A DNA stretch of 64,000 nt from a virus. The notes beneath the pieces were generated by a model. It saw nothing but the letters and a program-made list of their open reading frames with translations, did no database searches and was not told where the DNA came from. Both the position numbers and the translations under genes were made by a program. This document shows positions 35,801-43,438 of the stretch, piece by piece (within the stretch, counting starts at the first letter, position 1; every line of letters begins with the position of its first letter). The stretch is from positions 1 through 64,000 of IMG/VR virus record IMGVR_UViG_3300042298_000319; one strand, 5' to 3'.

Positions 35801-36863
35801 TGATAAGAACTACGGGCAGCTACAGACAAGTTCACGCTTAATGGTAGGCGCTTTAGCCGGTGCCGGAGTTACTTTGTATTTAATGGCGCAGGCAAGTTCA
35901 GACGATGACGAGCTAGGACGTAATAGAGTATCAACTGATGATATGGCTCGATGGACTAAGTTTGCCCGACTGCATTTACCGGGGTTTGATAACCCAATTC
36001 AGTTGCCGTGGGGCTTCGGCTTGGGCGCTTTTGCGGCGCTAGGTTCTCAACTCGCTGCCATGACTGATTCGGAAAACCCGACTAAGCCGACTGAAATCTT
36101 CGGCAACATGATAGACATCGCAACGGACTCCTTTCTCCCGCTGCCGTTCTCTCGCATTCCTTTAACGGAAGACCCCGGACGCAAGATGTTGGACAGTATA
36201 TTGCCTAGTATCTTCCGTCCAGCGTTTGAGTATTACATGAACATGGATGCGCTAGGGCACCAAATCTATAACAACCGGCAAAGCCGGTACGGTGATGCGT
36301 ATACAGGGGGCGACAATATACCGGAGGCATTTAAAGACGCTGCAATATTGTTGGCAGAGTCAACCAACGGGAAGATAAACTGGAGTCCTAACGTAATGTA
36401 TTTCTTCTTTAATAATTATGTGGACGGTGTATCGTCGCTAATTAATAGCCCATACAACATGGCGCTTTGGATGTCGGGCAGTAAAGACTTTAACTCACAC
36501 ACCGACACCATGATCTTCGACAGCTTCTTTGGATCAAGGTCTAACTTTGACGCGCGGCAATGGTCTAAAGTTGAAAAAGACCTAGAGCAACGGGCTGAAA
36601 AAATTAACATGTTTAAAAATGACCCAGCTAAATACTATGAGTACTTAGCTGAGAATCCGTTCGACGCTATGTTAGTTAAGATGTACAACGGCGATGCTAA
36701 CAAGAAGCTAAAAGACCTACGTGAAGAAGCTAACAAGTGGCGTACCATGAAAGGGTTAGACGTTAAAACAAGAACTGACCTTGTCAAAAACGTCGTGCTT
36801 CAGCAGAACCTTCTTAAGTACAGCCTAGTACAGAAATACAAAGCGTTTGGCGTAGAGCCTTAA
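29817..36863 (+). CDS. Giant polyvalent internal protein with MORN repeats and HExxH motif
   Basis: A 2348-residue protein. Residues 1-35 (EIRGPDGKNYRIDGPEGASK) are a small phage-typical domain. Residues about 120-170 are Ala-rich and hydrophobic. Residues about 541-625 hold three to four MORN repeats (GATYVGTTLNGVLEGQGTLT, GDTYVGEYKNGKRDGQGTYT, GDTYVGGYKDDKFHGQGTYT). His1012-Glu-Ile-Val-His1016 forms an HExxH zinc-protease motif. The C-terminal third (PVNFVRDVLTNAWT ... RSLGALFMFYRPSATGAVRA) resembles LPD38-type polyvalent protein regions (from memory). Proteins of this class are co-injected with DNA. Replacement of a T7 gp16-like protein is inferred from its position. Confidence 0.7.
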   Translation: MVTYEIRGPDGKNYRIDGPEGASKEQIVSAIQAKLESKKTAREEEEAAKKVEAPKAEPETGFTAAVRSGFVRLLSDFEAMKAAGNVEGAEKKAKELREEAARIYKQPELLDAPWEYIKGLAGQSLPYMVAPVAAAAAATVAAPTAIAGLAATGAAFTASALQFSGSNLSRQLEENVAAKDLKVLNAVAASVPQAALDTLSLRMVPGLRNVFAKAGINLSEKEAAQVAKESIVGRVAKSSGAEGLTEAAQQVFERAQAGLSLTDQKARKEYFDNFIGGAILGGGIAVPGAAYEKMKAQDKVLAKEAEDARKAAEQEAAKISQTAVPDETGNVPPPAPLPSFETRPPITAAPEADIDPTIALAEAAAAPIEATPAKPAEAAPEAAPAPSGLSDLEIEDAYAATGVNTEKVRKTLEPQLIEAGFDTKEKQKEFLRSKQAELGIPKFDPKASKEEQEKQREAKKSWIESHTAKKQTEVTDVEKPTRVDPTTAQPSTVSPASGVGATPTGAETLGTVGLGDAGGPTTPPPTTEGTQPAALKQSEITFNDGATYVGTTLNGVLEGQGTLTYPNGDTYVGEYKNGKRDGQGTYTFADGDTYVGGYKDDKFHGQGTYTYADGSVETGIFENDELISEEKPGVSETPQAEQAEAQRQEEAAPAERVVLTPEQLKTGYKLLQEQYGDELPSWGDLTADMRKAFVGEIEGALKTKGMLPSKGAAPTVSPNIAALKKVKAVINSYNENRPERMRQWADLNEDERALYLSEIRNNTAEEQDRAYNLLYGYMKSSQKITQEGMEEGIVPEGASVYELNKKAYTSQLPRWGELDDTARSLFINAIRPGMTFDENGKEVSRQITSEQMDTGFADIWIYLAEKEARAPKEEEGKAQRVAREEAAAAKEEVEVGAELPPLIKALLGKGGVKEALQYIMSKAKGVRINRKGRKLGSVRVAEARYAALTRGIFKNVAAALYKIDFSGSSVVVDPNNAVIKQLIREGKLAAYDPKTDTFYFTKDGMDEMTVLHEIVHAGTIKILYAFKTNPNSLTREQREAAEQINKVYEFAKKKLEGKYANQLENVYEFVSYALTDPRFQEELSRIQAPSLARYTKAPLGAPSGFNMQTVWSHLTKAMMKLYDLTKAATRFFEIKPDLYDQVSRAFGGERYTKQKLEINKGVQREVAVYLETEDKKRGELSPGVRLTFESVRNLKDDVQERLEENYPDAFEDTSDQGVLDFVNKYLKDKAFAEEVDKTTADIYKQGKVGLSKQAGFQGNALLEVTQAFQDILAAPEAGIDIEALPAKQAKPTIQAPAGGSTDINELRDSIPSPSFNARQVVKTFSLSKFTEAAVRIFQNDRAAIKNWQRRMWLTGRLVAYSTGFNNIYDQLTLSSGNAHWLYTQYVQEHNEAVREAIADYAKARKLDMDTALKELGMFAVALHEPERREVLYLRTVDLSDKPILIDKATKTPISPREARDAIFKYLDSNKLTLADAKYLRKTLEDIVNDKSNLDSTVSPTLLDRNDQKYAVAGYTPAQVKAMIANYNQHKAAADKVLDKLKAVNEATLELNKMANYMSEYANNYLMFYGFNSYVPFKGKNFNEDKADMFNHDGRKLGGDFQEQQHTFEGRLTVPDNPLLQVMADGAKAAMRAGRRDVTQAIYNAVKEKTLDGEIIEEVDFKDRANDDLLQRLKGDTKVFHYMPDGKVAIIQINDTQQREAIRRTYRDTNPALDYMVNTMNNLTGKVGQMHTRFKPSFAPVNFVRDVLTNAWTIGAEGKGLLGPLQSFRYLSSVALNIVKGDLIRSWRAAALYSQGKTGVLERLAKSNPYYKDVLDYYESGGRVSYIQGIAPKGQLDQLLKAPSGKIDVSGVTRLFDIWVDTFETASRVAAFRLTKSNEMAKLSKQPGLSKKEIEEAATKTAAAFAKNLANFEQVGEWGRSLGALFMFYRPSATGAVRAMDAVAPAFRNKESVKQSLPEYARAAQIRHELGKNPTAKKEAELKAELATLDKALATFDKNYGQLQTSSRLMVGALAGAGVTLYLMAQASSDDDELGRNRVSTDDMARWTKFARLHLPGFDNPIQLPWGFGLGAFAALGSQLAAMTDSENPTKPTEIFGNMIDIATDSFLPLPFSRIPLTEDPGRKMLDSILPSIFRPAFEYYMNMDALGHQIYNNRQSRYGDAYTGGDNIPEAFKDAAILLAESTNGKINWSPNVMYFFFNNYVDGVSSLINSPYNMALWMSGSKDFNSHTDTMIFDSFFGSRSNFDARQWSKVEKDLEQRAEKINMFKNDPAKYYEYLAENPFDAMLVKMYNGDANKKLKDLREEANKWRTMKGLDVKTRTDLVKNVVLQQNLLKYSLVQKYKAFGVEP

Positions 36864-37111
36864 GCAACACGCCAAACACGTACGCCCAGATGACCTTCTT
36901 TATGGCAGGTGTAAATCTTTACCCGTACCTCTGCCTTCTTAGCTGCTACGTCAGCTAAATAGATCATCTGGGCTGGACGCAAAGTAGGTACGAAAAAGCT
37001 ATCCCCTACATTCATGTAAGCGTACGGAAAAACCCATTCGGGTTCCTCAGTCAGCCTCTCCATGTCCATCGGAGCCAAAGAAAGAACTTGGGATTTTTGT
37101 TTCAAAGACAT
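36860..37111 (-). CDS. Small phage protein of the PYAYMNVGDSFFV type
   Basis: An 83-residue protein read toward the late genes; its TAA overlaps the giant gene's TAA (stop-to-stop, 36860-36863). The sequence contains PYAYMNVGDSFFVPTLRP and the ending KEGHLGVRVWRVA, a small alpha/beta pattern I recall from short phage proteins near replication genes. The start is uncertain: M1 overlaps the primase end by 65 bp without a ribosome site, and M15/M17 are alternatives. Function unknown. Confidence 0.6.
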   Translation of the reverse strand: MSLKQKSQVLSLAPMDMERLTEEPEWVFPYAYMNVGDSFFVPTLRPAQMIYLADVAAKKAEVRVKIYTCHKEGHLGVRVWRVA

Positions 37112-39902
37112 AGCAATTTACGTTCATGTTTTTGTCTAGGATGCTAAACGCGCCCTTCCAACCAGAGTCCAAACGCATCTTCTTCGTCCCGACTAAGATA
37201 CCTTTGTCCTTCATCGCCTTCTCAAACTCGCGTGAACTAAGTTGTTTCTCACCGAGATACTTTTTGAATTCGGTAGTGGAGATATAGACGTGCCCGGTCG
37301 CAACGTCGATCCGCCCGACAAGTGATGCTCTCGGTTCATACGTAACCTTGCCATCATTAATCCCAAGAAAACCTGTATAGAACTTGTTGATGTATTCTCC
37401 GACGAGTCCTTCATAATCCATGTGCCCCAGTCTAACTACGTTGTCACGTAGGTTAATCATCTCATACAGCACGCGGTCATAAATTCGGTTCAACTCAAAG
37501 TCAATGATGTTGAACTCATTAGCCACCATGCCGCCTGTAAACACTGCGCAGATGTAATCTTTATAGAAACGATAGATGTCGTCTGCCCCAAAGTCTTTTT
37601 CAAACCTTGCCAGCCAGTACGCTATGCGGTCTAGCAAATCGTTCTCGCCTAGTATGTAAAAGCCCTGTACTAGTTTGATGCCAGCATGACCGTAGTTATA
37701 CCGTAGTGGGTCAAATATGCGGCGCCCCATATGAGGGTCTTCTATCATGGCGCGGGGCTTTTCAATCATCAGCTCAATCAACCGCGCCATCTCCCCGTTG
37801 GCGTAGCTCTTCTTCTGCATAATAAGATCAAGCATGGGTTGGTTGGATGTAAGCATCGCTATAGATGAGGCTACTAGCTCATGCTCCCGTTCAGCGTTGA
37901 CCGATCCCTGCATCCTGATCTTGGCTTTACCCTGCGAGACTGCGTGAATAAATCTAGCCACCTCGTCTCCGGGCCTGTTATGCGCTTCGTCTAGTCCGTA
38001 TGGGATATTTTTGAAGGTAACGTATCGCGTTATTAATCCATTCTGTGTCGCGTCCAGCACCCACATATCCTTCGGGTTCCCCCATGTACTCAGGTTCGCC
38101 ATGAGCGCACCAGTCTTCGCATTCCCCGATTCCCCGGTGAATGACAAAGTTACGCCACTTGTAGATGTCAAATTCATTAGCGGCGCGCCGAAGCCGGTAA
38201 GCGCACCAAGGGCGTGTAGCTCCATTGATGGTCGATTCAGCTCTTGCACACATTCTTGCCATTTTTCAAATGTCCCCTTTGGGTCAAACATCTTAGCCAC
38301 GCTACGGATAATCGGCGCAACAGCCGCCTTCACAACAGTGCCATCGCGCTTAACCATTTGATTGCCAATAACAAACTCGTCACCAAAGCGTTTGCCGCCT
38401 TCAGTGACTTCTGTCCAGCCCATTTGCATCTGGACTATTTCTGCGGGAACCGTACTAGCTAAATACTTTCCCCATTTATTTAAATATCCCATGAGGTGCA
38501 CCATCAAGTGAGGTAGTGGGATGATGTCGTGAAACAGCAAAGACTTCTTCAGCTCATCCGTTGACTGAAGAATCCTAATAGGCAGCAAAAATTCTTTTGG
38601 CGGGTCTTTGGGTAACAGCAGCCGCATCAGCATCAAAGCCCCGTCTGTCTTGCTGTAGAGCCGCTCTACCGGAAACAACTCGTGCTCGTAAATCAATATC
38701 GGGTCTTGCTCAATCTTGTTTCCCTTCTTATCTTTTTCAGGCGGTGGCTGGTAATAAATGCCGCCTCTCTCCGCTCTAAAGTACGGAAACAAGTACTGCG
38801 GGTGATCTGGAATTAGGCTCTTTGAAACAGCTTCGGTATCCTCGTCCTGCCGAACTGTGTCCGCCTTAGCGACTTTGATGATTCTTCCGAGGGCAAGAGG
38901 GTTAGTGATGCTTCCTCTGTGCTTGCAGTTACTACAGACATCGGGGTTGATGTTGTCAAACACTTCGCAAGAATAAGGCTTGCCTTGCCGCTGGTGTGCT
39001 TTCTTTTCTGTTTCTTCCCAACTATAGCCGGGGTAGTCGCAGGAGATTGCGTGGATTGCTTCATCTCTGTCGGTGCAGTGTTGTGCGATAGACAGCACGG
39101 CTGTCCATACTGGTTCAGGGAGCGTTTGTCGGTTCTCGATTGCCCACTTAATTTGCTCACACCCATCTCCTTCCATGCTACGGATTGCGATCTTGTCGAA
39201 TACCGTCTCGTAGTTGTCCATCTTCAGAAGAGCCCTAGTCTCTTCGTCAAGCCCTTTCGGAACACTCTTTAGGACATCAGCCGCCGCTATGTTAAATTCT
39301 TCTACGCCAAGAAACTCTTTAAACGCTTCAAAGGAGTAAGTGTGTATCTCGTCAGTCAGTACAGCAGTAGGTGACGGTGGGTCTGTCTTGTAATTAAACG
39401 TGTCAGGACAGCGCAGGATGCGTGAAACATCTGCGGTGACTACGGGGTCAATCTTTATGTGTTCAAGGCAGAACGCTTTGAACTTCTCAGCGTAAGGTTT
39501 CCACTCTGCTACGGGGATGTCTTCGTCGAAGAGCCAATAGGCGTGGACGCCTGTACCCGAATCGATAATGACCGGTGGAGGGAGTTCTTGTCCACCCACG
39601 AATCCCGATAGATGCTCAAGAGCTTCTTCTTTTGTTCCGTATCCTTTGCCATCTCCGACATCGAGATCGACGAAGAATGAACGTAGGTATTGCGCATCCT
39701 CTGCCTTTCTAGAATAACCTTCGAAGGTTGCAAGTGCCACATAGACATTATCTCCGCCCAACGAGAACTGTCGTGCAATAGTTTCAAGTTCATCAAGGCT
39801 CTCCGTAAACCTTTGCGTTATCTTGTGCGTCTTTGGATGGATTCGTGCCACACAATAGACGCCCTGCGAAGGCAATGCTTTCTCGTAAAATTGTTTTATC
39901 AT
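37047..39902 (-). CDS. Bifunctional AEP-type primase and helicase
   Basis: A 951-residue replicase. The N-terminal half has an archaeo-eukaryotic primase signature: FFVDLD (Asp79, Asp81), then SGTGVHAYW with His120, then DPVVTADVSRILRCPDTFN (from 152). A Cys pair (DVCSNCKHRG) lies at about 323-326. The C-terminal half carries a Walker A-type GESGNAKT at 590-597 and a DUF927-like helicase pattern (PYGLDEAHNRPGDEVARFIH). It would make primers and unwind the fork. No paired primase is seen elsewhere. Confidence 0.82.
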   Translation of the reverse strand: MIKQFYEKALPSQGVYCVARIHPKTHKITQRFTESLDELETIARQFSLGGDNVYVALATFEGYSRKAEDAQYLRSFFVDLDVGDGKGYGTKEEALEHLSGFVGGQELPPPVIIDSGTGVHAYWLFDEDIPVAEWKPYAEKFKAFCLEHIKIDPVVTADVSRILRCPDTFNYKTDPPSPTAVLTDEIHTYSFEAFKEFLGVEEFNIAAADVLKSVPKGLDEETRALLKMDNYETVFDKIAIRSMEGDGCEQIKWAIENRQTLPEPVWTAVLSIAQHCTDRDEAIHAISCDYPGYSWEETEKKAHQRQGKPYSCEVFDNINPDVCSNCKHRGSITNPLALGRIIKVAKADTVRQDEDTEAVSKSLIPDHPQYLFPYFRAERGGIYYQPPPEKDKKGNKIEQDPILIYEHELFPVERLYSKTDGALMLMRLLLPKDPPKEFLLPIRILQSTDELKKSLLFHDIIPLPHLMVHLMGYLNKWGKYLASTVPAEIVQMQMGWTEVTEGGKRFGDEFVIGNQMVKRDGTVVKAAVAPIIRSVAKMFDPKGTFEKWQECVQELNRPSMELHALGALTGFGAPLMNLTSTSGVTLSFTGESGNAKTGALMANLSTWGNPKDMWVLDATQNGLITRYVTFKNIPYGLDEAHNRPGDEVARFIHAVSQGKAKIRMQGSVNAEREHELVASSIAMLTSNQPMLDLIMQKKSYANGEMARLIELMIEKPRAMIEDPHMGRRIFDPLRYNYGHAGIKLVQGFYILGENDLLDRIAYWLARFEKDFGADDIYRFYKDYICAVFTGGMVANEFNIIDFELNRIYDRVLYEMINLRDNVVRLGHMDYEGLVGEYINKFYTGFLGINDGKVTYEPRASLVGRIDVATGHVYISTTEFKKYLGEKQLSSREFEKAMKDKGILVGTKKMRLDSGWKGAFSILDKNMNVNCYVFETKIPSSFFGSDGHGEAD

Positions 39903-39919
39903 ATCCGCAGAGACAGAAA

Positions 39920-39941
39920 GGGCAGAGCAAAAGCTCTGCCC
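39920..39941 (-). terminator. Intrinsic terminator upstream of the primase gene
   Basis: On the minus strand GGGCAGAGC, loop TTTT, GCTCTGCCC is followed by a short T-rich tract. It would end the transcript of the small Cys-rich gene and HTH gene, or reduce read-through into the primase. The T tract is weak. Confidence 0.65.
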
Positions 39942-39963
39942 GGTTGTACAAAAGTGCCGTTAC

Positions 39964-40116
39964 TTAGGAGCAGAACGTACTGCAGTTATTCCCGTAACTA
40001 TCGCAGCAAGTTGTACACATCACAGCACGTCCGTTGTAAAAGTAGCTGTGTGTGGTGCAGCCAGCGTAAGCCATGCCAGCAGAAGTTAACGCCCAGATTA
40101 CAAATAGTTTTTTCAT
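39964..40116 (-). CDS. Secreted Cys-rich 50-aa peptide
   Basis: ATG at 40116 overlaps the HTH gene's stop (ATGA), with AGGG upstream. The product has a clear Sec signal peptide: basic KK, a hydrophobic core (LFVIWALTSAGMA), and an AYA-G site at residues 16-18. The mature part is about 32 residues with six cysteines (20, 34, 37, 38, 45, 49) and a CTTCC core. Cys20 follows Gly, but the -3 Tyr makes a lipobox unlikely. An exported, disulfide-rich peptide is expected. An intrinsic terminator follows the stop. Confidence 0.75.
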   Translation of the reverse strand: MKKLFVIWALTSAGMAYAGCTTHSYFYNGRAVMCTTCCDSYGNNCSTFCS

Positions 40117-40424
40117 AGCGGTTGCCCTATCATGTTTTCGAGGTAGGCTTTAGCTTCTTTCAATGACTTAACAGGCAGATCACCACTTGCTGTATCTTTC
40201 CTGAGCAAAGAAATCATAGCTAAAGCCAGCTCCTCGTTCTTACCCCGTAGAATCGCGCCCCTAAACCAATTATGTATTGTTATACGAGACACGTTGAGTG
40301 CCTGTGCAACATACTTGGCTGGTAGATTAGCCTTCACACATTCTTGCGCCAGCATGACGCCAACACGATGGGTGTTCTTGCTAAACACTTCATCAATAAA
40401 TTCTTTGCTGTAAGGACGCGGCAT
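40113..40424 (-). CDS. HTH DNA-binding protein
   Basis: A 103-residue protein. A predicted helix-turn-helix lies at residues about 36-57 (AKYVAQALNVSRITIHNWFR), close to the Cro/C1 or resolvase-type pattern. It starts at 40424 with AGAGG upstream. It may regulate the replication arm. The target site is unknown, but repeated palindromes further along the same strand are candidates. The stop overlaps the Cys-rich peptide start. Confidence 0.7.
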   Translation of the reverse strand: MPRPYSKEFIDEVFSKNTHRVGVMLAQECVKANLPAKYVAQALNVSRITIHNWFRGAILRGKNEELALAMISLLRKDTASGDLPVKSLKEAKAYLENMIGQPL

Positions 40425-40432
40425 TTTTCCTC

Positions 40433-41266
40433 TTATGACTTCTTAGACCATTTTTTGATGACATCAGACGCTTCAGTAGTCTGCATCACCGGCTTTTTAG
40501 CGCTCTCGCGCACAGTCGGTTCAGCTACATCCACCGTAGCTTCTCCTTCCTTCTTCTTGTACACGGTCAACTTAATTGCTGCTTCAGCTGCCGCGCTCTT
40601 ACCCTGCTGACTAATAATGTCAAAGTCTTTAGGATCAACTGCACCTGCTGGTGAGAACAACACTTTCGGGAACTGCACCTTAGTGTCGAACGCAACCTTC
40701 GTTACCACGCGACCTTTGGATACGTTGTTACTGGCAAGCATCCCAATGTACGACTTGAAAGGCCAGCGTCCGTTTTCCTCTTTGCCAAAAGTCGAAGCTG
40801 CGGGGATAACGAATTCCAGTACGTCACCACTTGGGTCTTGTGGTAGGACGACAGCTGTGCGCCATGACAGTTTACATTTCGCGCCAACACCGGAATCGTT
40901 CGAGCCCTTAGCTGAGTTCGGGCAAACATCGCACGTTGGAGCACAAGGGTGCTCAACATCATCGTCGGGCTTAACGGAGTCGTTTGACCAGCAGATCGGA
41001 GAAACGGTTTTTCCTTCTTCATACGTACCCTCGTAGCATTGACGCGACGCGCTGTGTGCCATACGAACAAAGATCACGTTCATATGACGGTCTTCGATAC
41101 TGCCTACTTCTTTGCCGCCTACCATCTTGCGGAACACACCGCCTTTGATAGACAGACGCTTAGTCTGATTACTACTACCACCCGCAACTGCGGCGGTATC
41201 TTCATCAATACCCGACTGAATGATTGACGGGAAGTTTGCTAGGATTGTTGCGAGTTCTGTACTCAT
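40433..41266 (-). CDS. Conserved replication-region protein with zinc-type Cys cluster
   Basis: A 277-residue protein starting at the ATG at 41266 (GAGG upstream). A cysteine cluster (HPCAPTCDVCPNSAKG, then CKLSWR) at about 100-130 resembles a metal-binding finger. The core is beta-rich. The C-terminus is a charged linker ending in a Lys-rich tail (VIKKWSKKS). Between the helicase and primase genes this is the position of a phage single-stranded DNA-binding protein. That role is inferred, not shown. Confidence 0.55.
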   Translation of the reverse strand: MSTELATILANFPSIIQSGIDEDTAAVAGGSSNQTKRLSIKGGVFRKMVGGKEVGSIEDRHMNVIFVRMAHSASRQCYEGTYEEGKTVSPICWSNDSVKPDDDVEHPCAPTCDVCPNSAKGSNDSGVGAKCKLSWRTAVVLPQDPSGDVLEFVIPAASTFGKEENGRWPFKSYIGMLASNNVSKGRVVTKVAFDTKVQFPKVLFSPAGAVDPKDFDIISQQGKSAAAEAAIKLTVYKKKEGEATVDVAEPTVRESAKKPVMQTTEASDVIKKWSKKS

Positions 41267-41284
41267 AATTAACCTCAACTAAAT

Positions 41285-41689
41285 TTAACTAACACGGGAC
41301 GTGGGCTTACGAACTGTGATGGTGAACTCACGCATCACATTCACTCCGGGCGGTAGTCCTTCATGATGCCGCTCAGACATGAATTCTTTAAAATTACCTT
41401 GATGCAAACGCGCTTCAAACAACTCAACTGCACCTGTCTCTAATACGAACTTGTTGAAGTTATCGCGGTCAGCGCAGGTGTAGCGTTCTTTCAATGACTT
41501 AATTACTGTGCCGCTGTCAGTGCGCAGACTCTCAACCTTCATGTCGTTACACCCTGCCAGCATCTCTTGTTCAAGGATCGCCATGTCAGCCTTCAGCTGC
41601 ATGTCGCGTTCTTTGTATTCCGACTCGATCTTTTCACGCTCATTTCGAATAGTCAAGTAGGCTTTAACTAATTCATTCATATCCTTCAT
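41285..41689 (-). CDS. Small coiled-coil protein of the replication operon
   Basis: A 134-residue protein. Residues about 8-45 are a charged coiled coil (IRNEREKIESEYKERDMQLK). The second half, YTCADRDNFNKFVLETGAVE then LPPGVNVMREFTITVRKP, is a small alpha/beta domain. It overlaps the helicase gene end by 17 bp. A recurrent neighbour of SNF2-type phage helicases, as I recall. Function unknown. Confidence 0.65.
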   Translation of the reverse strand: MKDMNELVKAYLTIRNEREKIESEYKERDMQLKADMAILEQEMLAGCNDMKVESLRTDSGTVIKSLKERYTCADRDNFNKFVLETGAVELFEARLHQGNFKEFMSERHHEGLPPGVNVMREFTITVRKPTSRVS

Positions 41690-43271
41690 AGGTTTTTTCT
41701 CCTAGTTCTGATCTATACAGATCGATAAGTTTCTCGTGAGAATCAACTTTGCTTTGCAGCATCCGATACATCTTCCGTTCAACCTCTGAGCCTTGCAGGT
41801 GCACTACTGTCATACGATTCTTCTGCCCCACACGATCAATACGGGCAATACATTGCAGGTATGTTTCGACAGACATAACCGGCGACCAGAAGACGATTGT
41901 GTTTGCAGCGGTTAACGTGACACCGTGTGACGCTGCTTGAGGCTGGATGACAAGCACTCGCGGTTCAGGCGTAGATTGAAATTTATTAACAATCCTAGTG
42001 CGTTCATTGCCTGACACGCTTCCGTTAATAACTTCATTAGTGATACCGTTTTCAGCTAAGAATCTCGATAACATTTCGATAGTGTGCGTGAACGGTACAA
42101 ACACCAGCACCTTGTGTTCTGTTTCTTCTAACACCTCCATAAGCGCGTTGAGCCGGGGCTTCACATCAAACTCCACTACCTCACGCGCATCTGAGTACAC
42201 GGCCCCGCCCGCAACTTGCAACAGCTTGGATAGCTTCGCTGCGGCATTTACTGCGCTTATCTGTTCCCCCGCTGCTTGTACTAGCATCTCCTCTTTCAGT
42301 GCCTTGTAGTACTTCGCTGCCTGTGGGGTCAGTGGTACTTCGCGGGTCTGATACAACACCTCTGGCAGATCAAGGCATTCTTCTTTTGAGAATCTGATAG
42401 CAGGTTGTAGCGCATGGAATACAGTATCTTTAGATGACGGCTTTGGTATCCATTTAAATCTAGTTAGCTGAGTCATGACCTTATCGCGCCACGCCGTCGC
42501 GTACTTAGGAACACGGTTCGGTGACACCAGCCGAGCCAGCCCAAACGCATCAAGCGGTGACTGAGAAGCGGGTGTGCCGGTCAACATCCAAAGCCTAGTC
42601 TCAGGCTTAATTAGTTTTGCTAACAACCGCCAGCGCACAGTGGACGTAGTCTTGTAGGCGTTAGCCTCGTCCACGATGATCAGGTCAAACCCCCCGCTGT
42701 TAATCTCATTAAATAGGATGCCCACGCCATCGTAGTTAACAACTATGAACTCGTAGTCTCCGCTGATTATTTTCTTACGCTTAGCGGCGGGGCCATACGC
42801 AATCCCTACCGTGCGGTGCATAGCTGCTTTGAAGATATCGGCTTGCCACGCCGAATACATAATTGTCAGAGGGCACACAACAAGCACGCGTTTAACCAGC
42901 CCCAAGCTCATTAAATAGTCAGCCGCCCATATCATCGACGACGTTTTGCCTGTACCCGCTTCGTTAAAACAGAACGCGCGGCGCCTTACCGACATGAATG
43001 AGGCGGTAGTTTTCTGGTGGTCGAACGGTTTAAAGATGCCCGGCCAGCTATAGTCTTTGAGTATGGGTGATGGGATATTGTCGTAGCCGAAGGACTCAGC
43101 TAGAAAGGTAACCTCATCAAGCCCCCAGTTGACCAGCAGTTCGGTGTGGGTCTTGCCGCGATTCAATGCTGCGGACTTTTCGATGTACTTGAGAACGACA
43201 TCTGCGTCCTCGTTAGGGGCGGTAAAACGGAGGGCGGACTCGTCCACCACTGTAAACTTAATCGTACTCAA
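41673..43271 (-). CDS. SNF2-type superfamily 2 helicase
   Basis: A 532-residue ATPase. Motif I EAGTGKT at 104-110, motif II DEAN at 201-204, motif III LTGTPASQSPLDAFGLARL, and motif VI QCIARIDRVGQKNRM near residue 485 match the SNF2/DEAD-box-like group. Phages use such proteins at the fork or in recombination. The start codon appears to be TTG at 43269-43271 (GAGGTTAAA upstream). The next gene is 17 bp inside its 3' end. Confidence 0.85.
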   Translation of the reverse strand: MSTIKFTVVDESALRFTAPNEDADVVLKYIEKSAALNRGKTHTELLVNWGLDEVTFLAESFGYDNIPSPILKDYSWPGIFKPFDHQKTTASFMSVRRRAFCFNEAGTGKTSSMIWAADYLMSLGLVKRVLVVCPLTIMYSAWQADIFKAAMHRTVGIAYGPAAKRKKIISGDYEFIVVNYDGVGILFNEINSGGFDLIIVDEANAYKTTSTVRWRLLAKLIKPETRLWMLTGTPASQSPLDAFGLARLVSPNRVPKYATAWRDKVMTQLTRFKWIPKPSSKDTVFHALQPAIRFSKEECLDLPEVLYQTREVPLTPQAAKYYKALKEEMLVQAAGEQISAVNAAAKLSKLLQVAGGAVYSDAREVVEFDVKPRLNALMEVLEETEHKVLVFVPFTHTIEMLSRFLAENGITNEVINGSVSGNERTRIVNKFQSTPEPRVLVIQPQAASHGVTLTAANTIVFWSPVMSVETYLQCIARIDRVGQKNRMTVVHLQGSEVERKMYRMLQSKVDSHEKLIDLYRSELGEKTYEGYE

Positions 43272-43438
43272 TTTAACCTCACTATAAACTTAACGATGCC
43301 CCTTACGGGGGCTAGTCGGTTAACTCCGTGCCGTAGGAGCACTACTCCGAAAGGGGGGCACTAGTTAACTGATGTGGTTTATTAGAGGGGGCAAACCTTC
43401 CAAAACCCCTCGCCCACTCACACCTTACGGCGGGAAGA

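Noticed and set aside
29817-36863. Virion RNA polymerase of N4 type, suggested by protein size and place
   Set aside because: No T7-like polymerase motifs could be seen. MORN and HExxH point to a polyvalent protein instead.
36855-36870. Bidirectional terminator at the convergent junction
   Set aside because: Stop codons overlap (TTAA) and I found no stem with T-run here, so no terminator is reported.
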